From Eubacteriaceae bacterium (GTDB lineage Bacteria; Bacillota; Clostridia; Eubacteriales; Anaerofustaceae): DNA of 46,434 nucleotides. The translations under genes and the position numbers were made by a program. Shown one piece after another: positions 28,039 to 36,378 of the stretch (position 1 is the stretch's first letter; every line of letters starts with the position of its first letter). Where the stretch lies: positions 1 through 46,434 of the forward strand of contig WRIY01000018.1 of assembly GCA_009782515.1 (NCBI GenBank), read 5' to 3'. The notes beneath the pieces are model-generated. The model searched no databases. It was not told the DNA's origin and was given only the letters and a program-made list of their open reading frames with translations.

Positions 28039-28704
28039 ATGAAACTAAGTGAAAAAATCATAGCAGCGTGCTTATGCGCAGCACTAAGCGCGCTTCCAAT
28101 ATTCGCGCTTTGGTACAATAAGCCTCAACCGCAGAGCAGTGCAAATGAGGATTATATGCTTTTGTCGGACTCTGTCATTAGGCTGCATATCATTGCTGAC
28201 AGCGACTCTCCCGAAGCGCAAAGCGCAAAGCTTGCAGTGAGAAACTACATAATCACTAGCTATGCCCCGCTGCTTGAGACATGGGAAGGAAAGCAAAGCG
28301 CTTTAGGCAAAGCGCAGCAGTCACTGCCTGAGCTGCAAAAAGGCGTTAACAGCTTTCTCAGGCGCTCTGGAGCAGATTGCACAGCAAGAATCGAGATCTC
28401 AAGGTCCTACTTTCCCGATAAAGAATATGACGGCGTTGCTTTTCCTGCAGGTGAGTATGACGCTCTTAAAATTATGCTCGGAAAAGGCCAGGGGCAGAAC
28501 TGGTGGTGCGTTTTGTACCCGCCTTTGTGCTTTGCAGCCACAGATGCCGATCCTGTTGATCTTGACAGCTCTGAAATCGAGATACGCTGGAAAGTGATGG
28601 AATGGTGGGAAGAGCTGAAAGCAAAGAGCAGGGATGCTGCCGGGCAAGATGCTGATGCAACTAATGGGCAGGATGCTGCAGTGCCAATGGCTGCCTTTGA
28701 TTAG
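28039..28704 (+). CDS. spoIIR: Stage II sporulation protein R
   Basis: A 221-aa signalling protein made in the forespore under sigma-F. It is secreted and triggers SpoIIGA to cleave pro-sigma-E in the mother cell. An N-terminal signal/membrane segment (about residues 5-25) is followed by the SpoIIR core: LLSDSVIRLHIIADSDSPEAQ, AKLAVRNYI, then RIEISRSYFPDKEYDGVAFPAGEYDALKI and the family hallmark GQNWWCVLYPPLCF. The ATG at 28039 has GAGGA 8 nt upstream; a TTG farther upstream (28024) is less likely. The tail after residue 185 is unconserved. It is strong evidence that this organism belongs to a sporulating lineage. Confidence 0.93.
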   Translation: MKLSEKIIAACLCAALSALPIFALWYNKPQPQSSANEDYMLLSDSVIRLHIIADSDSPEAQSAKLAVRNYIITSYAPLLETWEGKQSALGKAQQSLPELQKGVNSFLRRSGADCTARIEISRSYFPDKEYDGVAFPAGEYDALKIMLGKGQGQNWWCVLYPPLCFAATDADPVDLDSSEIEIRWKVMEWWEELKAKSRDAAGQDADATNGQDAAVPMAAFD

Positions 28705-28734
28705 GCCTTCGATTATTGGAGGCCTGCCATGCCT

Positions 28735-29361
28735 TTATTGCAAAAAGGCAAGGGCAGCTATTGCCATTGCCAATGAATGCGGCTGAACCCTTGTAATAAT
28801 GCTCAGCACAAGGCAGAAGGCTGAAATGGACGCTAAACTTCCAAGGGCTATCTCCAGCGCCCCATGCCTCTTTAGCTTCAGGCTCGACCATGCCATTAAA
28901 AAGAAGACTGCTACAGCTGGCCAGGCGCGGGCGCCATACAGCCATACCAGGGCGCATATAGGGCCGGCAACGCCGCACGCATGGCCGCTTGCCTTCCATG
29001 GCGTAAAAGCATTAAAGGCTGAGAGAAACACTACTGAGGCCATATATGTCCAGTACATTAGCTGGGCTGTTGCCGGTGCGCGTGATGCCAAGGCAAAGGC
29101 CACTCCACACATATACCCTGCAACGGATGCAATAAAAGCAAGCTCCCTCTGCCCTTCCCTGCCCTTGTCTTTGTATTTTGGAAGCAGAGGCTGCAAAGGG
29201 TACGCCAGCGCCGGAAACAGCGTCAGGAAAACTATCATGGCAATATACTGCCTTAGCCCTCCTAAAGCCAGTGAATTTGTTGAAATAAATACGGTAGCTA
29301 CTATAAATGCCAAAATAGGCGGTATAGTCATTACGCGAACGGCTTTTGCCAGCTTGTTCAT
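28735..29361 (-). CDS. Integral membrane protein, possibly PAP2-like
   Basis: A 208-aa protein with about six hydrophobic helices. A block WKASGHACGVAGPICAL near residue 130 resembles the central SGH motif of PAP2-type lipid phosphatases. However, the first (KxxxxxxRP) and third (SRxxxxxHxxxD) PAP2 motifs are not evident, so activity is uncertain. GAGGT sits 4 nt before the ATG at 29359-29361. It is divergent from the DUF1836 gene, with only 113 bp between the starts, and converges on spoIIR. A role in lipid carrier or membrane metabolism is a guess. Confidence 0.55.
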   Translation of the reverse strand: MNKLAKAVRVMTIPPILAFIVATVFISTNSLALGGLRQYIAMIVFLTLFPALAYPLQPLLPKYKDKGREGQRELAFIASVAGYMCGVAFALASRAPATAQLMYWTYMASVVFLSAFNAFTPWKASGHACGVAGPICALVWLYGARAWPAVAVFFLMAWSSLKLKRHGALEIALGSLASISAFCLVLSIITRVQPHSLAMAIAALAFLQ

Positions 29362-29474
29362 GTTTACCTCATCTCATTATATAGTTATCATGACTATGAT
29401 ATATTATTACAATGTCGTTTTCAAGTAGTTGAAATGTCTTTTAATAAAGAGTATACTGATGACGAGGTGGAAAA

Positions 29475-29972
29475 TTGTATACACGTGATGAGATTCTAAA
29501 CTACCGATGCCCGAAATGGAATGACTGGCCGGACATCGGATTATACATGGATCAGGCTACGCGCCTGCTTGAGTCGCATGTAGCCGGCTTCTCAACATCG
29601 GAGGCAACTAAGGCAGTTACGCCAATGATGATTAATAACTATGTCAAGCGCAAGATCATTAAGCCATCGAAAAACAAGGCTTACAACCGCGAGCATCTTG
29701 CCCATTTGTACATCCTGTTCATGCTTAAGCCCGTGCTTAGCCTGTCTGAAATATGCGAGAGCCTGGCTTATGCTTCTGAGAACAGCAGTTTCGAGGATGT
29801 TTATAATAGCTTTTGCGCAAACATAGAAAGCGCAATTGCCATTGCTTTTGGCAGTGAAAGCGAAAATAAAGCCAGGGAGGAAGGCATTCTAAGCGCCTTT
29901 TGCTTAGCCTTTGCCTACTATATGCTGGCCAAGCTCTGCCTGAGCGAAGCTTGCCCGGGGGGCGAAAGCTAG
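29475..29972 (+). CDS. DUF1836 domain protein
   Basis: A 165-aa protein. Residues 1-100 match DUF1836, found in Firmicutes: CPKWNDWPDIGLYMDQA, then TPMMINNYVKRKIIKPSKNKAYNREHLAHLYILFMLKPVLSLSEI as the recognisable block (given here as separate motifs VNNYVKR-like and HLAHLYILFMLK). The helix arrangement suggests a MerR-like winged helix with a C-terminal helical region, so a regulator is likely. Starts at TTG 29475, with GAGGTG 5 nt upstream. The short divergent region in front (29362-29474) contains ATAGT/ACTAT half-sites that could be an operator shared with the membrane gene. Confidence 0.8.
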   Translation: MYTRDEILNYRCPKWNDWPDIGLYMDQATRLLESHVAGFSTSEATKAVTPMMINNYVKRKIIKPSKNKAYNREHLAHLYILFMLKPVLSLSEICESLAYASENSSFEDVYNSFCANIESAIAIAFGSESENKAREEGILSAFCLAFAYYMLAKLCLSEACPGGES

Positions 29973-31135
29973 GGCAAGTAGTAGGGCAGCCTGTGATCAT
30001 AGCTGCCATTGCTGCCCTCAATGCTATATTGATCAGAAAACATTGAGTATACCCGCCAAGCCGCTTCCTCAAAAGCGGCTATTTTTTTGTCCTGCTCACT
30101 ATAGCTGGCCCCTGCTTTTATTGCATTGGTCAGTATTTGGAAACTGCCGGCGCTGTTGATTGAGCGTACAAGCTCTCTGCCCTTCGGGTTCATTGCAAGC
30201 GCTCTGCCAACAGTAGGGTAATGGGTTCGAAAATATCTGAGGTCGCTGTAAGTATATGAAAAAAACGAATTTATATATACCCTTCTGGCTCTTGCCATCG
30301 GGGCCCTTCTGCTTGAAGCTGCAGTTGCTGCCTCTTCAAGCGTAGATGATGCTTTTGCAGCGCTGTAAAGCCTTGATTCGAAGCCTTCAGAGCATTCGGC
30401 AGCCTCTTTGATGCCGGGGGCGGCTTTGGCTATTGCGCTCGCAATGAAGAGTTTTTCAATTCCCTCTTTGTCTACCGGAGCGCAGCTAAGGAGCGTTTCC
30501 CTTGAGGCAAACGGCAGCTGTATGGAGCTTTTCGGCCAGGAAGCCCTAACAGCCCTTGCGCTTGGGGCGCCAGTGAGCCTTTGCACGAATACCGGCTCTA
30601 TAAAGGACCCTTGTGAAAGGATAGCTTTGCAGTACTCCAGGGCCAGGATGTTGTTTGGCTTTCTGAGAAAGGCCAGGCTCTGGCCCATAGCGCTTTCAAG
30701 CGCTTTCAGGCGCGCCGCAGCGAAGCTCTCTCCCTGGCTTAGGGCTTCCCTTAGAGCTCGCGCAAATGCCGGCGGCTCATTAGAAAGGATCTCAGCTGCC
30801 TGGAAATATGCATCGGCATTGAGGTCTTCGCAACCGAATGCCATGTAGCCCAGCCCCATTGCATCCAGCATGGCAACTGCGCCTCGCGCAAACACTTCAG
30901 CCGTTTGGGCGCTGTAAGCATACGGCAGGGCAACTACCAGATCAACGCCGCAAGCGCAGGCTGCTTTGGCGCGCTCAAACGCGCCAAACAGAGCCGGCTC
31001 TCCACGCTGGACAAATGGGCCTGACATCACTGAAGCAATATGCGTAAACCCCATTTCATGCTTTAGGGTGTTTACCAAATATTCATGGCCGAGGTGAAAC
31101 GGATTGTATTCGGCTACTATGCCCACTGCTTTCAT
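29969..31135 (-). CDS. tmcAL: tRNA(Met) cytidine acetate ligase
   Basis: A 388-aa protein of the TmcAL family, which uses ATP to activate acetate and forms N4-acetylcytidine at the wobble base of elongator tRNA-Met. The nucleotidyltransferase opening is GIVAEYNPFHLGHEYLVNT, with the HxGH site, followed by SVMSGPFVQRGEPALF, ERAKAACACGVDLVVALP and FGCED. The NNILALEYCKAI block and the C-terminal helical domain are also present. Length is normal (about 390-400 aa). It starts at ATG 31135 and overlaps the convergent DUF1836 gene by 4 bp. It is the last gene of a trmN6-glycosylase-tmcAL run, a tRNA and DNA maintenance group. Confidence 0.94.
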   Translation of the reverse strand: MKAVGIVAEYNPFHLGHEYLVNTLKHEMGFTHIASVMSGPFVQRGEPALFGAFERAKAACACGVDLVVALPYAYSAQTAEVFARGAVAMLDAMGLGYMAFGCEDLNADAYFQAAEILSNEPPAFARALREALSQGESFAAARLKALESAMGQSLAFLRKPNNILALEYCKAILSQGSFIEPVFVQRLTGAPSARAVRASWPKSSIQLPFASRETLLSCAPVDKEGIEKLFIASAIAKAAPGIKEAAECSEGFESRLYSAAKASSTLEEAATAASSRRAPMARARRVYINSFFSYTYSDLRYFRTHYPTVGRALAMNPKGRELVRSINSAGSFQILTNAIKAGASYSEQDKKIAAFEEAAWRVYSMFSDQYSIEGSNGSYDHRLPYYLP

Positions 31136-31143
31136 ATAATGCC

Positions 31144-31998
31144 CTAACTGAATAGCCCTTCCCTGTAAGCGTAAAACAAGTATTGCTGGGCCAACCCTGC
31201 ATACTTGCCCCAGTTCTGCTCAACATAGATTGCTGCATCCTTGCCGGACAGGCCATACAGGCTGCTAAGCGCCCGTTTCATCCATACATCATGCGGGCAT
31301 GCATCGGTCTTGCCCAGGCTGAACAAAAGAATGCAGTCTGCAACTTTTGGGCCAATGCCCTTAAGCTGCATAAGCCGGCTTCTCGCATCATTGGTTGCCA
31401 TGTGTGATATGGCCTCAAAATCGAGCATTCCATCATAGTGCATTTGCGCTGCGCTGAATACATAGCTGTCCCTGTATCCGAGCCCCATTTCTTCAAGCTT
31501 GCCTTTTCCGCCTTGCACTATATCTTCGGAAGAAGGAAAGATTCCAGCCTCGCTATAGCTGTAGCAGAGCTTTTCTATTGTCTTTGATATTCTGGGTATA
31601 TTGTTGTTTTGCGAAATAATAAAGCTGATCGTGGCTTCCCAGGGATCTTGCTTTAAAATGCGAATGCCAGCGCCGAACTCTATCGCTTTGTCAAGGCTTT
31701 CCTCTCCGGCAATCTGTGCATTCATCATGCTGTAGTCCTCATCAAGCGACAGAAACTCTGCCCAGACATTAAGAAAATCCAGCTCGCTCACACCTGGCAG
31801 AAATACATATCTTCCCTCGTTTACTAAGGTGAGCTCTTTGCCAAAAGCAATTCCTGATGTAGAGCCGTCCTGTTGTTTTTGAAAGCGGAACGCTTGCCCG
31901 CATCCAAATGTTTTGTCTATGTCAAATAAAGGGGACTCAAACCTAAGCCCTCCCCTTTCGATTGTATATCTCATTGATTTCGATTGTGTATTCTCCAT
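31144..31998 (-). CDS. OGG1-like 8-oxoguanine DNA glycosylase
   Basis: A 284-aa HhH-GPD glycosylase. The OGG-type N-domain has TFGCGQAFRFQ. The helix-hairpin-helix is QLKGIGPKVADCILLFSLGK with the catalytic Lys, followed by DACPHDVWMKRAL, whose Asp is the second catalytic residue. IISQNNNIPRISKTIEKLC is also family-typical. These proteins excise oxidised guanine and usually nick the strand. The ATG at 31998 (GGAG 4 nt upstream) overlaps the end of trmN6 by 56 bp; a Met eight codons later is an alternative without a good ribosome site. The overlap implies co-expression with the methyltransferase. Confidence 0.92.
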   Translation of the reverse strand: MENTQSKSMRYTIERGGLRFESPLFDIDKTFGCGQAFRFQKQQDGSTSGIAFGKELTLVNEGRYVFLPGVSELDFLNVWAEFLSLDEDYSMMNAQIAGEESLDKAIEFGAGIRILKQDPWEATISFIISQNNNIPRISKTIEKLCYSYSEAGIFPSSEDIVQGGKGKLEEMGLGYRDSYVFSAAQMHYDGMLDFEAISHMATNDARSRLMQLKGIGPKVADCILLFSLGKTDACPHDVWMKRALSSLYGLSGKDAAIYVEQNWGKYAGLAQQYLFYAYREGLFS

Positions 31999-32674
31999 TG
32001 CGCTCCATCACATAAATTGGCTCTTCAATAACAAAGCTGCCTGCTTTTGCTCCCTTTTGCGCATGCAACAGGATAAATGATGCATTGTGCCCCGGCTTTG
32101 GGTAAACGAAGCGGGCTGATCTCGCGCCAAAGGCGAACTCTGGCAAAAGGCCGACAAGCTCATCAAAGCGGCTGGCTGAGTATGAGACTATCAGCCTGCC
32201 ATTTGGCTTTAAAATTTGCTTTGCAGCTTTAAGCAGCTCGCTGAGCGTCAGCTCAGTTTCAAAGCGCGCCATCGCCTCTGATCTGCCTTTGGGAAGTATG
32301 CCGCTGCCATATTTATAGTAAGGCGGGTTTGTTGCAATCAGATCAAAGGAGCTGCCCATGCTGCTTGGAAGGTTTCTGGCATCAGCAGTGACTGCGGATG
32401 CATTTTCATCAATGCCGTTAAGCTTATAGTTTTCCTGCATTAAGGCTGCCCTTCCCTCATCAAGCTCAATGCCTGTTAACCGGAATGGCCCGGCTTTGGC
32501 ATACATAAGAATGCCAACTATGCCGCAGCCAGCGCACAGATCGCAAACGCTGGCGCCAGCCAGGGCATGCTTTGCTGCATAGTCGCTAAGCAGCACTGAA
32601 TCGACTCCAAAACGGTATGTGCTGTTTTGAAGCGCCTTATAGCCTCCGCCAAGGTCAACAATTTCACTCGCCAT
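31943..32674 (-). CDS. trmN6: tRNA1(Val) (adenine37-N6)-methyltransferase-like protein
   Basis: A 243-aa class I SAM methyltransferase of the TrmN6/YabB group. The N-terminal signature is QNSTYRFGVDSVLLSDYA, the SAM loop is VCDLCAGCGIVGILM, and the catalytic N6-adenine motif is IATNPPYYKYGSG (NPPY). AKQILKPNGRLIVSYS follows. In E. coli the enzyme methylates A37 of tRNA-Val. First gene of the run, with an ATG at 32672-32674 ahead of a 226-bp intergenic space shared with the divergent sigma-factor gene. It is often found in Firmicutes beside rsmI; that partner is not here. Confidence 0.9.
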   Translation of the reverse strand: MASEIVDLGGGYKALQNSTYRFGVDSVLLSDYAAKHALAGASVCDLCAGCGIVGILMYAKAGPFRLTGIELDEGRAALMQENYKLNGIDENASAVTADARNLPSSMGSSFDLIATNPPYYKYGSGILPKGRSEAMARFETELTLSELLKAAKQILKPNGRLIVSYSASRFDELVGLLPEFAFGARSARFVYPKPGHNASFILLHAQKGAKAGSFVIEEPIYVMERNGEYTIEINEIYNRKGRA

Positions 32675-32796
32675 TTTTCCCCCTTGGCAATTATACCATA
32701 CCTTCTTGTATACTAAAAACGTATAGCTTTTATATTTTTCATATGTTCTATATTAAACAATACTAAGTGTTTGAATCAAATATTACAACAAAAAGG

Positions 32797-32825
32797 TTGA
32801 CATTATCAGCGATTTTGCCTATAAT
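32797..32825 (+). promoter_or_regulatory. Consensus promoter of the sigma-factor gene
   Basis: TTGACA (32797-32802), a 17-bp spacer, TATAAT (32820-32825). This is a full match to the vegetative sigma-A consensus, so expression is expected to be strong. The leader to the ATG at 32901 is about 70 nt. Confidence 0.82.
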
Positions 32826-32900
32826 GCGATTACCACTAAATAATTTTGATTATACTATTAACAAATAATCTTTATACAGTAAGGAATTGAGGAAAATTCT

Positions 32901-33473
32901 ATGGAGCAGGTTCTACCACTGAGCGATGAGCAATTAGTCGCAAAAAGCAAAAGCAGCCAAGGCAATGGGGCGATCGATGAGCTTTACATGCGCTATGAAA
33001 AGCGCCTGGCAAGCTATTCTGCATGGATGGCCAAGGAAATGGCAATTGAAGATGTTAAGCAGGAGTGCGCAATAGCATTCCTTAGCGCGGTTAAGAGCTA
33101 TGACGAATCGTATGGCGTGCCATTCCGCCCGTTTGCCATGACTGTAATTAAAAGAAAAATCATCAGCTATAAACAGCGCCAGCGCAAGATTTGGCCAACC
33201 AGGCAGCTGGCGGCGCTGGAGGATGCAGGGGACTACACAAGCAATGGCTATGCTGAAGCAGATGAGCGGCAGTTCATAGAATGGATATGGGGCCTTATTT
33301 CAAAGTCATTGACCGGGCGCGAAAGGGAAGCGCTGACAATGCATGCGAGCGGGATGCGCGCAAAAGAGATTGCAGCAGCAATGCAGACCAGCGAAAAGGC
33401 TGTATACAGGGCTATTGACCGCGGCAGAGGCAAAGTGCGCTCTATGAAAAAACACCTGATCACAAGCACATAG
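32901..33473 (+). CDS. Sigma-70-family RNA polymerase sigma factor, SigH-like
   Basis: A 190-aa sigma factor with region 2 (AIEDVKQECAIAFLSAVKSYDESYGVPFRPFAMTVIKRKI holds the DxxQE-type core and region 2.4, here cited by the motifs DVKQECAIAF and PFAMTVIKRKIISY). Region 4 has SLTGREREALTMHASG then AKEIAAAMQTSEKAVYRAIDR as the helix-turn-helix. Length and layout resemble sigma-H (Spo0H), which starts sporulation in Bacillus, but an ECF-like or other alternative factor is possible. GAGGAAAA lies before the ATG. No anti-sigma gene is adjacent. In a genome with spoIIR, a sporulation or stationary-phase role is reasonable but inferred. Confidence 0.82.
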   Translation: MEQVLPLSDEQLVAKSKSSQGNGAIDELYMRYEKRLASYSAWMAKEMAIEDVKQECAIAFLSAVKSYDESYGVPFRPFAMTVIKRKIISYKQRQRKIWPTRQLAALEDAGDYTSNGYAEADERQFIEWIWGLISKSLTGREREALTMHASGMRAKEIAAAMQTSEKAVYRAIDRGRGKVRSMKKHLITST

Positions 33474-33640
33474 GCCCAGACAAGCTGTGAAAAGCGCGCC
33501 ACATGCAAAAGCATTTGAAAAATATAGCAATAACTATTGTTTTTGATCTATAATAAAACTACTCAAGAATACATACGAAGCACCACCATGGCTTATGCAA
33601 GACTCAGCGTGAGCCAAATGAAATGAAAGGGGTTATGCAA

Positions 33641-34012
33641 GTGAACAAGATTGATTACTTTAAAGCCAGGCAAGCGTCTGAAATGAGCTGCAGGTCATAT
33701 AAGCAAATACTTGATGCAAATGACGAAAAGTATGCAATGCTTGATGCCCGCCCGGGCACACCGGAAGAGCTGAAGCAAACAATACCAGGCGCAATAATGA
33801 TCCCAATTAATGATTTGGCCGATAATCTCGACAAGCTTCCAAAGGATAAAACCATTGTAGTAAACTGTTTCTCACTCACATGCACCATTGCTGTTAGAGC
33901 ATGCATTCTTTTGCTCGAAAATGGCTTTGACGCTATGGAAATGAGAGGCGGCATGGAAGGCTGGCTTGAGTCTGGCTATCCTACGACAGAGTTAGTGCCG
34001 TCAGCCGGATAA
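33641..34012 (+). CDS. Rhodanese-like domain protein
   Basis: A 123-aa single-domain rhodanese. Features are MLDARPGTPEELKQTIPGAIMIP, the loop strand IVVNCFSLTCTIAVRACILL with the presumed catalytic Cys, and FDAMEMRGGMEGWLESGYP. Rhodaneses carry sulfane sulfur as a Cys persulfide. The active loop CFSLTC is not the common CxxGxRS form, so substrate may differ. The GTG at 33641 is chosen because AAAGGGG lies 8 nt upstream; an ATG at 33623 has no ribosome site. It is followed by a terminator and lies about 2 kb from hgcB in the opposite orientation, so any link to mercury or sulfur chemistry is only suggestive. Confidence 0.85.
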   Translation: MNKIDYFKARQASEMSCRSYKQILDANDEKYAMLDARPGTPEELKQTIPGAIMIPINDLADNLDKLPKDKTIVVNCFSLTCTIAVRACILLLENGFDAMEMRGGMEGWLESGYPTTELVPSAG

Positions 34013-34028
34013 AACGGCGCAAAACAAT

Positions 34029-34071
34029 CAGCAGCCCCTGCAAAAACTGTTTGCACGGGCTGCTGTTCTAT
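34029..34071 (+). terminator. Terminator after the rhodanese gene
   Basis: Long hairpin with outer arms CAGCAGCCC (34029-34037) and GGGCTGCTG (34057-34065) and inner TGCAAA/TTTGCA, followed by TTCTATTTT. It lies 17 bp after the stop codon. Confidence 0.75.
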
Positions 34072-34267
34072 TTTCCTTTGAAATTTTGGCTACCCGAATT
34101 TTAGGGAAAATATGGTTTTCGTCTCGTGGCACCCGCTTTCAAGCCTATTTGCATAGAATCGTTAGGCTATAAGCGTTGCTCGGCCATCCTGCATAGCCCG
34201 AAGAGCCTGCTGCTTTGTAAAGTGTAAAACCGCTACAAAACTCAATGCTCGCAATTGATACAGAACG

Positions 34268-35968
34268 CTACTTCATCTGCCTTATAAGCATCTTGCACTT
34301 CCTGCTTGCATATGCTATGCCTACTGCAAAAACTGTGCTGTAGCACTCAATGCTCTTTGCATACCTTGTGCCAATTATTTGCTCCATAGCCTCCCCGGCC
34401 TTTGCTGCAAGGCTTGAGCTATCGCCTGCAGCCGAGAATTTCTCTTCAATAACGATTGCCGCATTTATTTCTTCGTTTGTGCACAGCGTGTCCAGATAAC
34501 CGTCGCCGGACTCAGATTCACTATGAACATCCCAGTTGCTGCAGGCAAGGAGGACAGTCGTAATAAGGTGGTAGTGCCTTTCCTGGGTTATCTCAAAACT
34601 GCCGTGGACAACAACGCCATCCCTTACGCTTAGCACTTTCTCAAACAGGCTGTTTATTACACCCTCTGCCGCTTCAGCATCGCCAGCGAGCAATGCCGCA
34701 TACAGTTGATCAGCCTTTCCCTCGTCGATTGGCAAAGCTAAAATTGCCCACGAAAGCGCGTCTTTTCGGAGAGCGCTCCTAACCTCAAGGTTGGGAACCC
34801 TCAGCTCGTACATTTCATTGCCTGTTTTCTTAGCCCATGTAAGATAGCCTGCCATGAACATCATGTCCCAAACTGCCTCGCTGCCGGGCATTTCAATTAT
34901 GTCTCTGTATGTTGCCATAATTGATACCCTCTTTTTGACTGTGCCCCCTGCGGCAAGCTCCTCAATAGAAGACAGCGCTTTCAAGCCATCGCGTTTTAGC
35001 ATGTCTCGCACTAAGCTGCTTGATGCAGTGTTGGCCCAAAACTTTTCAGGCGCAGCGCTCTTGTTCTTGATCATCCGGCTGCACTGCATGACAACTGGCC
35101 ATGGGTTGTACACTTCGATCTCGCCCATTCTGTAGCCGCCATAGTACTCTTTCATGTCAGGCAAGCGCTCTTCAAGGCTGTAGTAGCTGAGCATGGCGGC
35201 CACTTCCTCTTCAGTAAAGCCAAAGTGGCTGCTAAAGCCCTCTTCAAGGGCTGAATATACAGCAATGTTGTTAAGATCTGAAAATATGCTGTCTTTTGGC
35301 AGCCGAAGCACCCCGCTTAGCACAGCAAGATCAACAAACGGGTTGCTCTTTAGCCCCTGCCCCAGTATGCCTCTGAAAAGAGTAGCCATCTCACCATAAT
35401 AATTCATTTCATATGCCAGGTTTATCGGAGCGTCATATTCGTCTATAAGAACAACAGCCTTCTTCCCATAGCGCCTATACAGCGCTTTTGACATAAGCAG
35501 AATAGCATCCGCAATGTCATTTTCATTTGCCTGCTTTTCATAGATTCTGCGCAATACTGCGTTTTCATAAGCATTAAGCTCTGTATTTTCAATCCCGATA
35601 TCAAGCCTATCTGCTTCAGCGCTTATCCGGCGGCCAATTGCATCAAGCGCTATGGGAAATGTTTGCGCACTCGTATCCTTAAGCGACAAAAAAATAATTG
35701 GATGCTTTCCCTGATGCTCTTCGCACAATCCCTTTTGTTTTGCTATTGCAAGCCCTTCAAACAGTTACTTTGGAGAGCCTATTTCCAAAAAAGACTTAAG
35801 CATGCTCATGTTTAGGCTCTTTCCAAACCTTCTTGGCCGCAGAATAAGCTTCATTTCGCTCATATTTTCCAAAGCCTCTGAAATGAGCATTGATTTGTCG
35901 ACAAAGTAGTAATCACCGTTTATGACAGTTTGGAAGTTGTCAGTGCTAATTGGAAGTTTCTTCTTCAT
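34268..35968 (-). pseudogene. AAA-ATPase-like / PD-(D/E)XK protein, copy 3 (in-frame stop)
   Basis: Third paralogue. The ATG at 35966-35968 has AGAGG upstream and reads MKKKLPISTDNFQTV, then RPRRFGKSLN (P-loop). It then hits TAA at 35765-35767 just after GSPK. Reading continues in the same frame without any shift: LFEGLAIAKQKGLCEEHQG, Walker B VVLIDEYDAPIN, and the nuclease-like GDGYLDTLC and AAIVIEEKFS, to the stop at 34268. In copies 1 and 2 the stop position is Gly and Glu codons. A single nonsense change therefore splits a gene that is otherwise complete. It begins about 110 bp downstream of hgcB on the same strand, so read-through from the hgcAB operon is possible. It is recent decay, or a read-through case if stop suppression exists. 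Confidence 0.88.
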
Positions 35969-36081
35969 ATAAACCTCTAGCTTTACATAAAAGCGAGCGC
36001 ATAGGCCTTTTGGCAAACACTCTGCGCAGAGATATGAGCGTGGGCGGCGCGAGCATGCAACAAATCATGTTTATATGGCTA

Positions 36082-36378
36082 TCAACAGCATTTTTTGCCA
36101 TCCTCGCTGCAATCACAGCTCGGCTCACTTCCGCTTAGCCAGCCTGAGATAAGCGCAGAGGCGCAACCAACCCCTGATTCTACCGATATTGCGCCTGTGG
36201 GGCAGTTCTTCGCGCAGGCTCCGCACTCCATGCAAAGGTTTATATCATTTATCCATGGTTTCTTGCCATTTGATGCAAACACTCCATGCGGGCATACTTG
36301 CACACATCTGCCGCATCCGTTGCATTTGTTGGAAGCCAATGCCAGCGTTGATACATCATCCAAATATATTAAGCTCAT
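36082..36378 (-). CDS. hgcB: HgcB, ferredoxin-like mercury methylation protein
   Basis: A 98-aa protein with two 4Fe-4S motifs: KCNGCGRCVQVCPHG (Cys19, 22, 25, 29) and LCMECGACAKNCPTG (Cys49, 52, 55, 59). They are followed by GVGCASALI (Cys72) and a C-terminal Cys pair (Cys97-Cys98). HgcB is thought to pass electrons to the HgcA corrinoid, and its lone Cys and terminal CC are thought to bind Hg(II) for transfer. All of these diagnostic positions are present, and length equals characterised HgcB (about 95 aa). An ordinary ferredoxin would lack Cys72 and the CC end. The ATG overlaps the hgcA stop (ATGA), with GGGGAG 6 nt upstream. Extra Cys88 and Cys90 add to the metal-binding tail. Last gene of the operon. 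Confidence 0.93.
   Translation of the reverse strand: MSLIYLDDVSTLALASNKCNGCGRCVQVCPHGVFASNGKKPWINDINLCMECGACAKNCPTGAISVESGVGCASALISGWLSGSEPSCDCSEDGKKCC

Noticed and set aside
36082..36378. Ordinary 2[4Fe-4S] ferredoxin instead of HgcB
   Set aside because: Simple ferredoxins lack the additional Cys after the second cluster and the terminal Cys pair, and do not follow an hgcA gene with an ATGA overlap.
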